A DNA stretch of 64,000 nt from contig NC_132879.1 in the NCBI RefSeq assembly GCF_030463535.1, positions 47,372,094 to 47,436,093 of the forward strand, read 5' to 3'. Position 1 is the stretch's first letter; each line of letters begins with the position of its first letter. The DNA is from Salminus brasiliensis (taxonomy: Eukaryota; Chordata; Actinopteri; Characiformes; Bryconidae). The notes under the pieces are model-generated. The model was not told the DNA's origin. It searched no databases and was given only the letters and a program-made list of their open reading frames with translations. The translations under genes were made by a program, and so were the position numbers. This document shows, in pieces, positions 31,901 to 42,389 of this stretch.

Positions 31901-34295
31901 CTGAGAGTTTGGTGCAGGCTGTTTTGGCCAGTAGGAGGCATTGGTATGGCAGCGAACATCCGCTGGTTGCAGCAGTGGAAGAGCAGCTGGCCGACATTTG
32001 GACTGACAGCTTCCACATTGACAAAGAGTGAGACATCAAGCAGATTATATAGATCATCGTTTCTTATCCCGCTGCCAGCAACTCATAAAGGGCTGGCTTC
32101 GATCAGGCAGCAGGTGTTAGAGCAAGAAGAACATGGAAAAGTGGAGTGCAGTGGAGTTTTTTTCAGGACAGGGACTGGGAAACACTGATCTGATCACAGA
32201 AAGAGTTCAGAGAGTTTAGAGTTTTTAGAGAGACTCTTTTTGAAGTGTAGTTATGTGGAGAGAATTCTAAAAGGCATGAAAACAACAGCTATTTACCAAT
32301 ATTTTGGTCTATTTAACCAGAATAAACCTTATTATCTAATTATATTAAAGCATTTTCATATACATTTATTATATATAAACCATTCCAATATAAACCATTC
32401 AGAAATGCTTTGGCTGGCAGTGCACATGCCTTCATAAAGGTGCCTATGAATGGAGGTGGCAAGGGTTTGAAAATAACGTTCTTATCAGGTCTGCTGTATG
32501 TACGTAGTGGTAGTGTAGCTGTTTGCTGAGTGCTGTAAAGTGACCTTTCTCACTTTTTGTCCTGTAGCTGGACTCAGAGGAAGGCCACTGAACTGTTTCG
32601 TCATGCCATCCATGTAAGAGAATCAGTAACTAAGTGCTGGGGGATGACCTCCTTTCTGTCCAAGCCCACACTGCAGGATCTCACAAACACTCTGCTCAAA
32701 CTTAGTAAGTAAAAAAAGGGCTTTGGGTAAGTGTAGGGCATTTTAACTGGAGTGTCTTCGCTCAGTGGATGTTGGAATATGGGTATTCCTGGATTAGACC
32801 AGTTTGATTAAGGTAGAAGCAGCTGTACTTCGAGAGCCGGAAACTTTACTTTTCGCTTTGTGAAATTTTACTCGTTTATGTTGCTTGATGTTTAGATTGC
32901 GATTTACTGCAGTAATGTGATGTGGCCTTTATTACATATTACAACCAAACATACACTGAAAAAATAGTCTGGATATTATAATAAACAACATGTATTTCTG
33001 ATCATGTGGTGGATGTTATTAGTACGTAAACAGTACTGACCCTGTCCATACCATTTTTTCTTTTTTCTTCTGTGGTAGGAAGCCTCTGATATGTGGAGCC
33101 AGGAATGATAGATGACAGGGTAAAAGGGGAGGTGACAGGGTGGTGGAGGGTTGTACAGACTTGTCATAGACACATACAAGGTCAAGATGGAATTTATAGG
33201 ACGTTAGATTAGGGCGAATTAATGGAATTTATTAGGACGTTATTTTTGGTGTTTTATTTTAATCTGGCACTACTACTGCATTTCATCAATGTCAAAATAG
33301 CATGATACATAGGCCAGTATTGTGATGCTCTTAATAAACCAATACATTTGTGGACTTTTCATCCACTCACACCCTGTTTTCCCTTCAGGTAAAGTGTTAA
33401 TGCAGAGCTCCTGCAGGGCAGAAAGGAGAGAGGCTCTGAGTTTACTGCAGAGAGCTACTGACTTGAGTCACCTCCTCGACACCGGGCACTCATTCCACAA
33501 ACACGTGCAACAGTAAACTTAATCATTGTGTATTATAACACTGGTCTAATCACACTAGTACTGCTAATACATTATTTTTCCATTACGCCAACTGCAGTTA
33601 AACAGCCAAGACATGTTTAGTGCTGACAATTCAGGTTTCAGGATGGCTACTACTTTAGTTACGTTTAGCTACGTTAGTTAATTTTAGTTACTTGTGGCCA
33701 TTCATAACAGTATGCCGTTGTCCTGTTTGATGATTGAGACATGCAGTGCTAACTAATAGGGTTTAAGCTTGCATTGCTTGTTAGTAAGGACATGTCATCA
33801 CTGATCAGCTGCATTGGGAATAAGGGAGAAACTGTTTTCCTAACTATTCTTTTAATGGCTTTTCTTGTTTGTTCACTCAGTGTCCTAAACACAGATATTG
33901 CGGGAGTCAAGACGCCCCTGACTCCCACAGCAGCTTGTTCAACCACTACACTCTTCACTGAATTCCCTCCACTTCATCAATCTTCCCAAAACCCAAACAG
34001 GCCTAGACTAACTTCTAGACAATCTGGAAGTGCACCGGTACCTCCGAAGCCTAAGTGGAACCTGGACGAAACCCTAACCAGGCCCCGGACAACCTTTCAG
34101 ACCACTGTGTTTGGGCCACAGAGTGATATCAGGACACTGGTACCCAGAGCAGGTGTGTGTGGATCCAGGAGGGCCTCATCTCCAGAGAGGTCTGCCAGTA
34201 GACCGCTTCCTGTTCGCTGCCATGTGCAAGAAGAAGCAGTGAAAGCACTCAATAGACAGATGGGGACGTCTGTTAACAGAAAATCAACACATTAA
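20160..34295 (+). CDS. ttc41: TTC41-like NACHT/STAND P-loop NTPase with TPR-like repeats (17 coding exons)
   Basis: Coding exons: 20160-20875, 22390-22490, 22663-22840, 23738-23949, 24349-24530, 24796-25264, 26124-26378, 26654-26825, 28166-28299, 29286-29357, 29451-29578, 30493-30676, 30833-30983, 31875-32027, 32568-32704, 33389-33512, 33881-34295. All phases join, giving 1260 aa with no break. The start is fixed by in-frame stops just upstream in the same exon. Residues 1-238 resemble the DUF4062-type N-terminus of TEP1/NPHP3-like proteins. Walker A is GERGCGKS (346-353), Walker B is CVLLLDGLN (443-451), and KLIVTTTT is a STAND-like sensor strand. Helical TPR-like segments fill about 750-1120; the tail is Pro/Ser-rich. 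It neighbours GRP94 as mouse Ttc41/Gnn does. I recognise it from that position and its architecture; its biochemical role is unknown. The human copy (TTC41P) is a pseudogene. Confidence 0.88.
22871..23125. mobile_element. Palindromic MITE in ttc41 intron
   Basis: The left arm (cactcaaaaaacaaaggtgc then agaaccacttttggtt) is the inverted counterpart of the right arm (accaaaagtggttcttctat then ggcacctttatttttaagag). The whole stretch can fold into a long hairpin. No coding capacity. Lies in ttc41 intron 3. Confidence 0.75.
24070..24338 (-). mobile_element. MITE family A copy with (TA)n expansion beside ttc41 exon 5
   Basis: Reverse-orientation copy from gtggacaccccttctaatga to aatacttttgtccatatagt, followed immediately by about 50 bases of TA repeat. 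The next ttc41 exon starts at 24349, only ten bases after the TA tract, so this insertion has supplied the sequence just upstream of a splice acceptor. Confidence 0.8.
27127..27975. mobile_element. Degraded DNA-transposon remnant in ttc41 intron
   Basis: Words in order resemble a common fish Tc1/mariner-type element: gcagcaataactgcaaacaa, gtggaggaattttggccca, and at the far end agtcaaagtcctgacctaaa with gaaatgctgtggcaggccct. Many stops; no open frame. Confidence 0.55.
28891..28972. repeat. (TA)n microsatellite in ttc41 intron
   Basis: About 80 bases of uninterrupted TA in the intron between the exons ending 28299 and starting 29286. There are no flanking terminal repeats. Confidence 0.95.
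29690..29985 (+). repeat. SINE-like repeat family B, copy 2
   Basis: Contains tgccatcagcagctgga, gagagagcacaattt, gctggcacaggtgtctgcta and gtgtcgggagcattacatg in the order seen, reverse-complemented, at 61.87-62.29 kb. Located in a ttc41 intron. Confidence 0.6.
31150..31610 (+). mobile_element. Tc1-like remnant with transposase DNA-binding segment in ttc41 intron
   Basis: About 50 codons (31161-31310) read as a Tc1 transposase helix-turn-helix: RPTLKPSAERRLIGMVRNNP followed by a second helix containing SLTTIKQV. Downstream only decayed fragments remain, such as ttcccaaagtcctgacctta. Flanked on the left by TA/GT-rich sequence. Dead copy. Confidence 0.75.
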
Positions 34296-34353
34296 GACTG
34301 CATGATTTGCACTTGATTTGCTCCTTGTTTATTAACATGCTTGAAAAAAAAAA

Positions 34354-34359
34354 ATTAAA
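34354..34359 (+). other. Possible poly(A) signal for ttc41
   Basis: ATTAAA 59 bases after the ttc41 stop codon, in an A-rich stretch. The short 3' UTR is plausible but not confirmed by any other feature. Confidence 0.45.
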
Positions 34360-34496
34360 TTTAAAAATCTGAATTCAATTGAGTGGTTGTGTATTTGGTC
34401 TGGATCAATATATTTGATATTATTCATATTTATATTTATTTATTTAGAAGTACATAGACAAGGATTCTAATGTTTTCTCACTTTATTGTTTCCGCA

Positions 34497-34510
34497 GCGC
34501 CCTCTACTGG
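34497..34510 (-). promoter_or_regulatory. CTCF-like motif 1 (reverse)
   Basis: GCGCCCTCTACTGG on the + strand is CCAGTAGAGGGCGC on the other. It fits the vertebrate CTCF core CCASYAGRKGGCRC at every position. It lies 200 bases past the ttc41 stop. Confidence 0.6.
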
Positions 34511-34548
34511 GCAGGTTGTTGTCTCCTTAACGCTGAGCCCGTTTGTCA

Positions 34549-34562
34549 CCACCAGAGGGCGG
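34549..34562 (+). promoter_or_regulatory. CTCF-like motif 2 (forward)
   Basis: CCACCAGAGGGCGG also fits the CTCF core in all but the last, weakly constrained base. It starts 39 bases after motif 1 and points the opposite way, making a divergent pair in the ttc41-naf1 intergenic region. Confidence 0.6.
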
Positions 34563-35162
34563 ACACTGGAAATTAGGACATTTATTGCTGTGATAGATTT
34601 ACAAAAGACAGAGAAAGCGAAAGATACAGAATACTTTTTAGTCTAAATATTTAACATTAAATAATTAATGATTTTAAATGAATTGCATTTTTGCATAAAA
34701 ACTTTTATTAAATGCATCGTCAATATAATTTCGAGAGCGTAGCCTTCTACCGTAAGTACAAAATCTGATCACTTTATTTAATGATATAATTAAATAAAAC
34801 ATATAATAAACAGAATATATATATTATACACATTAGCTATATGCTTTCTGTTTATTATGTTTTAATTTAAACAACATTGAACTTAGCTCCATTATATTAA
34901 TTATTTGAAACATTGTATAGTTAACTACTGTCAACACTCCGTTCACTCCTCATTTTAACTTCCATCTTCTGATATCATGAGTTTGAATATAAAGTGATAT
35001 TGATCAAAAATCACAACCGATGCGAACTGGGGACTTTTATTTTGAAATAAATATTGTCTCCGGATGCTACGCGCTTGAAAGCGTGTTTGTGCCACATGTG
35101 TGACTAGCATGGTGATGCTTTTCAGCATCGAGCTTCAAATAACAGCACGCGAATAAGACGAC
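34563..35162. other. Intergenic region and presumed naf1 promoter
   Basis: AT-rich to about 35030, then less so toward the naf1 ATG. There is no TATA box in a convincing position. Nothing coding was seen. Confidence 0.4.
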
Positions 35163-36065
35163 ATGGCGAGTATATCCACCGAGGTAACTACAGTAGCTGT
35201 ATTAATATTAGTCATGTTGTTCGGAGTTGCTCAGACTTTTGAGTGACTGTTTACTGTAGTTGATGCCCAGAAAAATGTTGAATGCGAGAAACGCGAGCTT
35301 GTTTAGTGTGGAGTTTAGCTAAATACAGCATGTATTTACTGCAAATATGAAGAATATGAAGTTCTGTTTAGGCTGATTTATTAATACTAGTATCCACAAT
35401 CATCGTCGCATTAGCTTGGCTGTTTCGCCTTTAGTGAGGTTGCCCTGAAAGTTTATAGAGCACACCGGGCAGTCACCCATCCGCCTCGACGCCCAGTTCA
35501 GACCTAACCGCCCTCATTCCCTCACTCTTGCCCCTCATTTTAAAGTGCTGTGCAGTACTGCTGTGCTAAATGGTAGTGTGTGGTTTTGGACGCAGCCAGG
35601 AACAAGGCAGAATCAGGTAGGGTGGATTAGTGTTGGAGGTCAGGACTGCAGGACCTAGACCTTCATGAGCGATTACTGCCATAGGGCACATGTTCTCAAA
35701 CTGGTAGGGGACTGCCTCGTGTCCTGCACGGTTTAGTGTTTTCCCTGTTCCCAACACGCCTGGGTCAGATAATCAGTTAATGAACAGGCCACTCCTGAGT
35801 AGAACTAGCTAAAGTTCACGAGGGAAGACACTACACTGTCATGGCATTGAGATATGGTGGGTTTTTAGAAATAGAATTTTTTGGGTATCTACAGACAGGG
35901 GTGCCAACATTAGCTATCATTATAGGGGTGTGGCATAACCATACCTTATCATAATATTTCAAGACATTTTCACTATACATTATATTTATTTTTCTGACAT
36001 GTTGGATTTGACAAAAAAATATCAAGTATCCAGGAAGAAATACAAAATAAAATAAAATGTGTGTA

Positions 36066-36124
<59 letters not shown>

Positions 36125-36133
36125 ATATATATA

Positions 36134-36186
<53 letters not shown>

Positions 36187-38981
36187 GTATGTGTGTGTCT
36201 GTATGTATATAGTGTGTGTATGTGTGTATGTATGTATGTATCCAAAAAAGCATCCTGTGATGTCATTTTTCTTGTGTTTATAATGTCATGTGGCTGAGTT
36301 CTACCAACAAATACTGGAAGCTTATGAAGAGCCAGTTATTGGCATTCAACTGCAGGCACAAATCAAATAATTAAGTCATTTCAGATGGTCCTGTTTTTGT
36401 AGTATATGCCAACTGACATGTATATGTAGGCAAAGTATGTTGATTTTGTTACATTAGCCTTTGAGTCCCAGTGTGAAATTAAAGAAGCCAGAATCAAGTG
36501 AGGGGAAGTGAGGGCCAACTCAGTTTGCTGATATCCCTGCACTAGCACAGCTACTACACCTGGCTATGGTGAGTTAAATCAGGTGTGCTTGACCAAGAAA
36601 AGCACAGAATTGAGCCCTGGTGTGTAATTGTGTCATTTTCTGTTCATTCTGTAGCTAGTAAGTAGCAGATGACTTTCCAGTGTCATTTCTAACACTTGCT
36701 TTCTAATCATGTTGATAGTTTTTAACATCTTCATTGCTTGCATGTGTTATTCACTTTTTTTTTTTTTATTATTATTGTTTTGGGGTTGAATTCTCAGCCT
36801 CAAGCAGATGTTCCTGTGGATGAACCTGTGCATGCGGAGGAACAAGATAGTAGCGGTGCTACAGAAAAACCGAGCCCTGACGCCATACCTGATCTCAGTA
36901 CAACAGAGGATGCCCTACAGCTAAGTGGCACTATGGATGTGAAATCTCCAGAAGAACAGGACAGTAACCGTGCTGTAGATGAAGGTGCCCAAAAAAACTC
37001 TGACCTTGTACCTGATCCAGGTACAGCAGAGGTTGGCCAACAGGCAAGTGAGCCCATGGAGATGAGCATGTCTAACCAGCCTGAAGTGGATGAACCTGTG
37101 GACAATGATAATCTTCATGAGCATAAGGAATCAGAAATGGACAGTGCTACAGAAAAATGCACATTACAGAGCCTTGATGCTGTACCTGATGCAGCTACAG
37201 CAGAGGGTAACTCGCAGCAGAATGAACCCATGGACCTTAGAGCATCTGCCCAACAGGACGAAGAACCAGGCTCTCGTAGTGAGGCTGTGGATGAAGTCAC
37301 CGTGAGTCCCGTCAGTGGTGGAGGATCATTGACTCTGCTGAGCATGCAGTACAGAGATGACAGCTCTGAAGACCTCTCAGATAGGTATACAACACTTGTA
37401 ATGAAGTCCTGCACTGTATGTCCAAATGTTTGTGGACACCCTCTCTAATAAATGCATTTAGCTTAGCTATCTTAATTAGCACCCATTACTGACACAGATG
37501 TGCAAATGTACATACCTTGTCTGGTTCGTGTAGAGAAGTACTGCCAATAGAAAAGGACTTTCTGGAGCAGATAGGCATGAATGTCAGGTGTGGGCTAGAA
37601 GGGTATAAAGCCCTCCAGCATAAAGCTGTGGAGCAGTGGCACTGTGTTCTCTGGAATAATGGATGGTGCTTCATCCAATACTTCTGGGATGAGCTGAGGA
37701 GGTGGATATGAGGTGGGGTCCTGACCTCACTAAAGCTCTTGGCGCTAAATTCAATAAAATTCTCACAGCAATGCTCCAAAATCCGGTAGAAAACTAAAGA
37801 CTTTTAGTAAAGATTTTTAATAACCTTGGATTCAGAAGAAATAATTAATGAGCAGGTGTCCCAATACTTTTGTCCATATAGTGTATTTAACCATACAAAA
37901 CACCATTTCTGCATTCAAAGTGTTGTGTGATTGTCATGTGTGAACCCTTGAGGAACACTCTTGTATTGGTGTGTGTAGATGCATATAATTATGATATATA
38001 TTTCAGTTCATGGGCATTTCTCTTTTTTTTTTTTTTTCAGTGACTCTGACTCCTCCTCTTCTTCATCTTCCTCATCGTCCTCTTCTTCATCTGGTGTCAT
38101 TTGCTCAGTGGTGAAGGAGCTTGATCAAGACGAGGACCAAGAGGATGGTCTTGCTCTTGGGAAAAGACCACCACCAGTCAAGACACAAGATGAGCTGCTG
38201 ATTGAAGTAAGGGAGCTTAACTGAAGAGACGGTGCTGTTAGGTGCAGTGACTGCAGATGTTCTGTATAGTATAGTATAGTACAGTACAATATGGTTGTAA
38301 GATCAGCCAAGCGTATTCTAGCCTAAATACCACAAGTTATGAATGCTGTCAGTTTATATGACAGCAGTAAAAAAAGAGCTCAACATTGAAGCAGAGGGTT
38401 AGGATAAGATTTATTTTATCGAGTCCTGATCTTTTAGAATAGGCTTGGACTGGTCCTGATGCTGATCTACTGGATCAGATTGCGAAGTCACTAAGAATAA
38501 GTGTTCTGTTAAAAGCAGCATTATGTGAGAATGGTTGGAAGTGTACTTTGTGCTTTACGCAGTCCTATCTGGGCAAGCTTAGAGATGCAGAACAGTCACT
38601 GAAAGTAAAAGAATCGTGTAGACTGCAGAGGCGGCAGGGTAATATACATAACATAAACATGAACATATTGGAGCCATTTTTATGCCAGGTGTGGGCTAGA
38701 GGGGTATAAAACCCCCCAACAGTGGGCTGTGCAGCAGTAGAACGGTGTTCTCTGGAATTATGGTGGTGCTCCATACAATACTCTTGGGATTGTGATTTTG
38801 GGAGTTGAGGATGAGGTGAGATGGTGATTATCCTGACCTCACTAATGCTCTTGTCACTGAATGCAATCAAAATCTTCACAGCAATGCTCCAGAATCTAGT
38901 AGAAAGCCTTCTCTGGACAGTAGAGACAGGTTACTCCAGTTTTGTCTTTACCAGCTCTGAAAATGTCACTATTTAGTATGT

Positions 38982-39056
<75 letters not shown>

Positions 39057-42012
39057 GTATATGTGGTCTGTGGTCTGTTGAATTAACTGTGTGTTTGTGT
39101 GTGTGTTTGTGTAGGATCTCCCTGCAGTGGAAAATCTGAACATCAGCCTTCCGGAGAATACAGAGATTGAGCCCGTTGGAGCCATCTCGAGCATCGTAGA
39201 TCAACTAGGTATTCTTAGAGTCCAGCTCCAGAAATCATAAAACCCAGGAATCAGTGTATAATTTTCTACATAATTGTAAATGTTGGAAGAGACAATAATA
39301 TTTGATAAATATAAAGCTGATATTTGATATTTGTATTCTTAGTGATTGTTGAATCAAAGAAGGACTCACAGCCCCTGAATGATGACAGCGTCCTATTCAA
39401 CAAGGACAGGCTAGCTGTTGGCAGGGTGAGTCGTCCACATACTTTACAGACATTTCATATTCTTAGTATTAGGATTTCCCTTTTCCCGATCTACACGGTC
39501 ACTGAGTTTAAATGGTATCTTTTCAGCTAAAAGGTCAGCTGTGGTATATAAAGTTATCTTTAATTGATTTATTTATTTTTTGTTCATAGGTGTTTGAAGT
39601 CTTTGGCCCGGTGTTTCAACCTTACTACATCCTGAGGTTCAACTCTCATGAAGACATAGACCAGAGGAGCTTGAAAATAGGCGAACCGATTTTCTTTGCC
39701 CCAAAAGTCAAAGACTTCACTGACTACATATTTACTGAGCAGCTCAACAGGTGAGTGACCAGTCATTTGAGAGATCTGCTTTCTTGCATGGGATAGCTGA
39801 ATGTTTTGACTTGGCCGATCAGCCAGTCACTTAGCCATTTGGTCATCCTCTCAGTCAGTTGCTCATTTGGTCATGTTGAGCAAGCTGAGCTCGCTGCAGA
39901 AGGGGTTACTATTACCACTTTAGTGCCTTTATGGTGGAGAAGTGTTTTTTCAGAAGTGACACTGTCCTTTTTTAGCATCATATCACAAACAGGGTCTTCT
40001 GTTGCTCATGTTGATTTAATGTTCTGGTCTTTCACTGTAGATTTAAAGGATCGGATGCTTCTTGGAAGAATGATCAGGAGCCTCCCCCAGAGGTAAATAA
40101 TTTGCTTTACTTCTTAGGCTTTTTCCGGAAATGTTTGAATTTTTTCAGACACCCAATCAGGTTTTAGGTTGCTGTTTATTGTAGGGGTGAGCAATATGAC
40201 GATATTTTATTAAAACTGAGGTTGAATTTTATGGTGATACAAGCAAGCATACTGTGGATACACTGACTGCCTGCCTATTTTATTACAGAGCATGTATTTA
40301 ATGCTGTTTAATTGGAACATGCACTACTGAGTATGGGACAGTATCCGAGTAACAGTTTTCAAGAATGGGTTGCTACTGATTTATTTTGTCTGCATGTGAA
40401 AATATTGTGATAAATATTGTATAGCATTAAATTGTCTTTAAATATCCTGATGGGAGATTTTTATTATATTGCTTACCTATAGTTTATTATAAGCTTCCAA
40501 TTTAACACCTCTAGTGGTAAATATGGCAAATATCTAGTAGTGGTAAATGTCTTATAGTAGCAGTTTGAGTTCTCTGAAGAGGCAGATCTAGAATTGCAGT
40601 CTACCTGTTTTATCATTAATACTGTTTGATCTTTGAGCACATTGATATTCATGTATTCTAACTTTAACCTCAGGTAGCTGTATTTGATGACTAGGTCTTA
40701 ATAATGTACTGGACAGTTCTAAATTACAATCATGTTAATTAGGGCTTAATGAGTTTGCTTCTCTGCTGATAGGGTGATAATAGGGTGTGGAGTTTGCTGG
40801 TTTGTGTTTATTATGTTAATTGCTTTGTGTGTGTGTTTGGGCAGGCTCTGGACTTCAGTGATGATGATGAAGAGAAGCTGGCCAAGCAGAAGCGGAAGGA
40901 GGAGAAGAGACAGAAGCAAACCCGGGAGGAGTCAGACTCTGGTCAGTCACAGTACCAAACACTGCTATTTAACAAAGCAGTACCAAAAATGACTGTGTAG
41001 TAAACAAAAACACTAGTTCTTATTACACAATAAACACCACAGAACACTAGGTACTGAACACCACATCTTTGCTCAAGAGCTGCTCTGTACCACACCTTCC
41101 CCAAACATTTGATTTCTACCAGTGCTGTACTAACCACTGCTCTTTACCACAGATCCAAATGCCACCAAACATCTTTAGTAAATCAAAGCTTTGCTAAACA
41201 CACCCCTTTTTCTCTACCAAACACAGCTCTGAATCACACCAAACAACTTTATAACAGCTATATCAAACACTGCATGTTATTTTACTGTTACAAAGCTTTG
41301 CTCAACACTGCCCTTTGCCACTGCTCTACCAAACACTACTATTGATCTCTCTATGGCCCGTCTCTTTACCACGCCTCTATGTAACAAATCAGAGCTGAGC
41401 AGTGATTGGTATGCTTTATTCTTTCACAACTAGGAAAATGCTGCCAATTACATCATCTGTCAAACATTACCACACTCCTATCTCCTATACCACAGATTTA
41501 CCAAATAAGCATAAAATTGACCAAATTCTATGTCTCACTTCTGCCACTTTCTCCTGTTGCTCTTCCATCCAGTAACATGTCTGCATGCTCATCTTCTTGT
41601 CTTCTATTTAACAGAGATTGAAACACCTACCTCTAGACCCCAGAAACCCCCCAGGAGGAAACAGAACCGGAACCCTCAGCGTGGCCAGCCTGCACATCAC
41701 AACCCCCGTGGCGGGTTCCACAGCAACTACCATGCCAACCCTCATTTCCAGTCCCAAGGCCCACCCCATTTTCCACCCCAAGGTAGTCCCCGATTTCCAC
41801 CCCAAGGGAACCCCCGTTTTCAGCCAGACTGTATGTTTCCTCCGCCTGGCCCATTCCATCCTCCTTTCCCAGGCCCTGGCTTCTCGCCCTACCCTGGACC
41901 ACCACCTCCTCCTCCTCACATGGGCATGGGTCCCTGGCCTCCTGGCCCTTACCCAGGCATGATGTTCCACTACCCACCTCCTCCACCACCGCCACCTCCT
42001 CCGTCAAATTAA
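35163..42012 (+). CDS. naf1: H/ACA ribonucleoprotein assembly factor NAF1 (nine coding exons)
   Basis: Coding exons: 35163-35183, 36798-37384, 38041-38206, 39115-39208, 39343-39425, 39590-39750, 40041-40092, 40845-40941, 41615-42012. Total 552 aa; human NAF1 is about 494. The long acidic N-terminal exon carries three imperfect internal repeats. A poly-serine tract (about 205-220) follows. The Gar1/Naf1 core spans roughly 270-375: [14 protein letters not shown], then [17 protein letters not shown] and DYIFTEQLN. After it come the near-invariant segment [23 protein letters not shown], a Lys/Arg-rich stretch, and a Gly/Pro-rich tail ending in poly-proline. NAF1 binds dyskerin and nascent H/ACA RNAs, telomerase RNA included, in the nucleoplasm and is later replaced by GAR1. 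Introns carry MITE copies and a long (GT)n tract just upstream of exon 4. No sign of damage. Confidence 0.96.
36071..36190. repeat. Compound (TA)n/(TGTA)n microsatellite in naf1 intron 1
   Basis: Three TA blocks separated by GTGTA interruptions at about 36120 and 36138, followed by GTAT/TGTA runs to 36240. The Tyr-Ile open frames here are artefacts. Confidence 0.95.
36837..37250 (+). repeat. Threefold acidic repeat inside naf1 exon 2
   Basis: Three units of about 38-45 codons start at 36837, 36951 and 37125. They share the pattern E-x-x-D-S, then A-(T/V), then D-(A/L)-(I/V)-P-D, T-(T/A)-E, and end (T/P)-M-(D/E)-(V/M/L). The first and third are also preceded by VDEPV. The repetition is coding and keeps frame. 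Confidence 0.7.
37410..37888 (-). mobile_element. MITE family A copy, nearly full length
   Basis: Bounded by gtccaaatgtttgtggacac on the left and aatacttttgtccatatagt on the right, about 480 bases. The full internal order of landmarks is present, so it is the best local reference copy. It lies 26 bases after the donor of naf1 exon 2. Confidence 0.85.
38682..38940 (-). mobile_element. MITE family A fragment in naf1 intron 3
   Basis: Contains gccaggtgtgggctagaggg, gttctctggaatta, cctgacctcactaatgctct and agcaatgctccagaatctag in family order. Both terminal repeats are lost. Confidence 0.75.
38984..39049. repeat. (GT)n microsatellite upstream of naf1 exon 4
   Basis: About 65 bases of GT, a short TA interruption, then more GT/T-rich sequence reaching the exon 4 acceptor at 39114. 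The tract effectively replaces a normal polypyrimidine tract. Confidence 0.95.
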
Positions 42013-42383
42013 CTAATCCCTCAATGATCGTCTGTATGTAGTGCTCTTTTAAAGGCATCCATGGTAACCTTGAGTTTGAAATGTCCTGAACACCCCTTTT
42101 CAGGAGTGTCTACATGAGCTGAACTCACCTGGCTGGACAGGAGTGCTATATTCTAATCGTTTTGTAAGGGGATGGGAGTGACGTGGATTTAAATAGTTTC
42201 TTAATGTATTTTTGTCAAAGGAGGATGCTACTAAAGGAATTAGAAATTAGTACCGACTAGATGGGAGTCATATCGAAGTACAATTTTTTGTGTAAATATT
42301 TGGTTGTTTGCTAATTTACTCTCAATTATACGCGTGACAATCTACATTGTACAAGTGTAAAGTTATTTTCTTTTGTTTTTTAT

Positions 42384-42389
42384 AATAAA
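42384..42389 (+). other. Poly(A) signal of naf1
   Basis: AATAAA 372 bases past the naf1 stop codon, in an AT-rich end region and followed by T/G-rich bases. It is the first AATAAA in the 3' flank. Confidence 0.7.

Noticed and set aside
33514-33516. TAA at 33514 as the end of ttc41
   Set aside because: A donor (CA/gtaaac) at 33512 joins in phase to the exon at 33881, which continues open to 34295.
41608-42058. Long antisense frames over the last naf1 exon
   Set aside because: Shadow frames of a Pro/Gly-rich coding exon; they have no splice context or homology.
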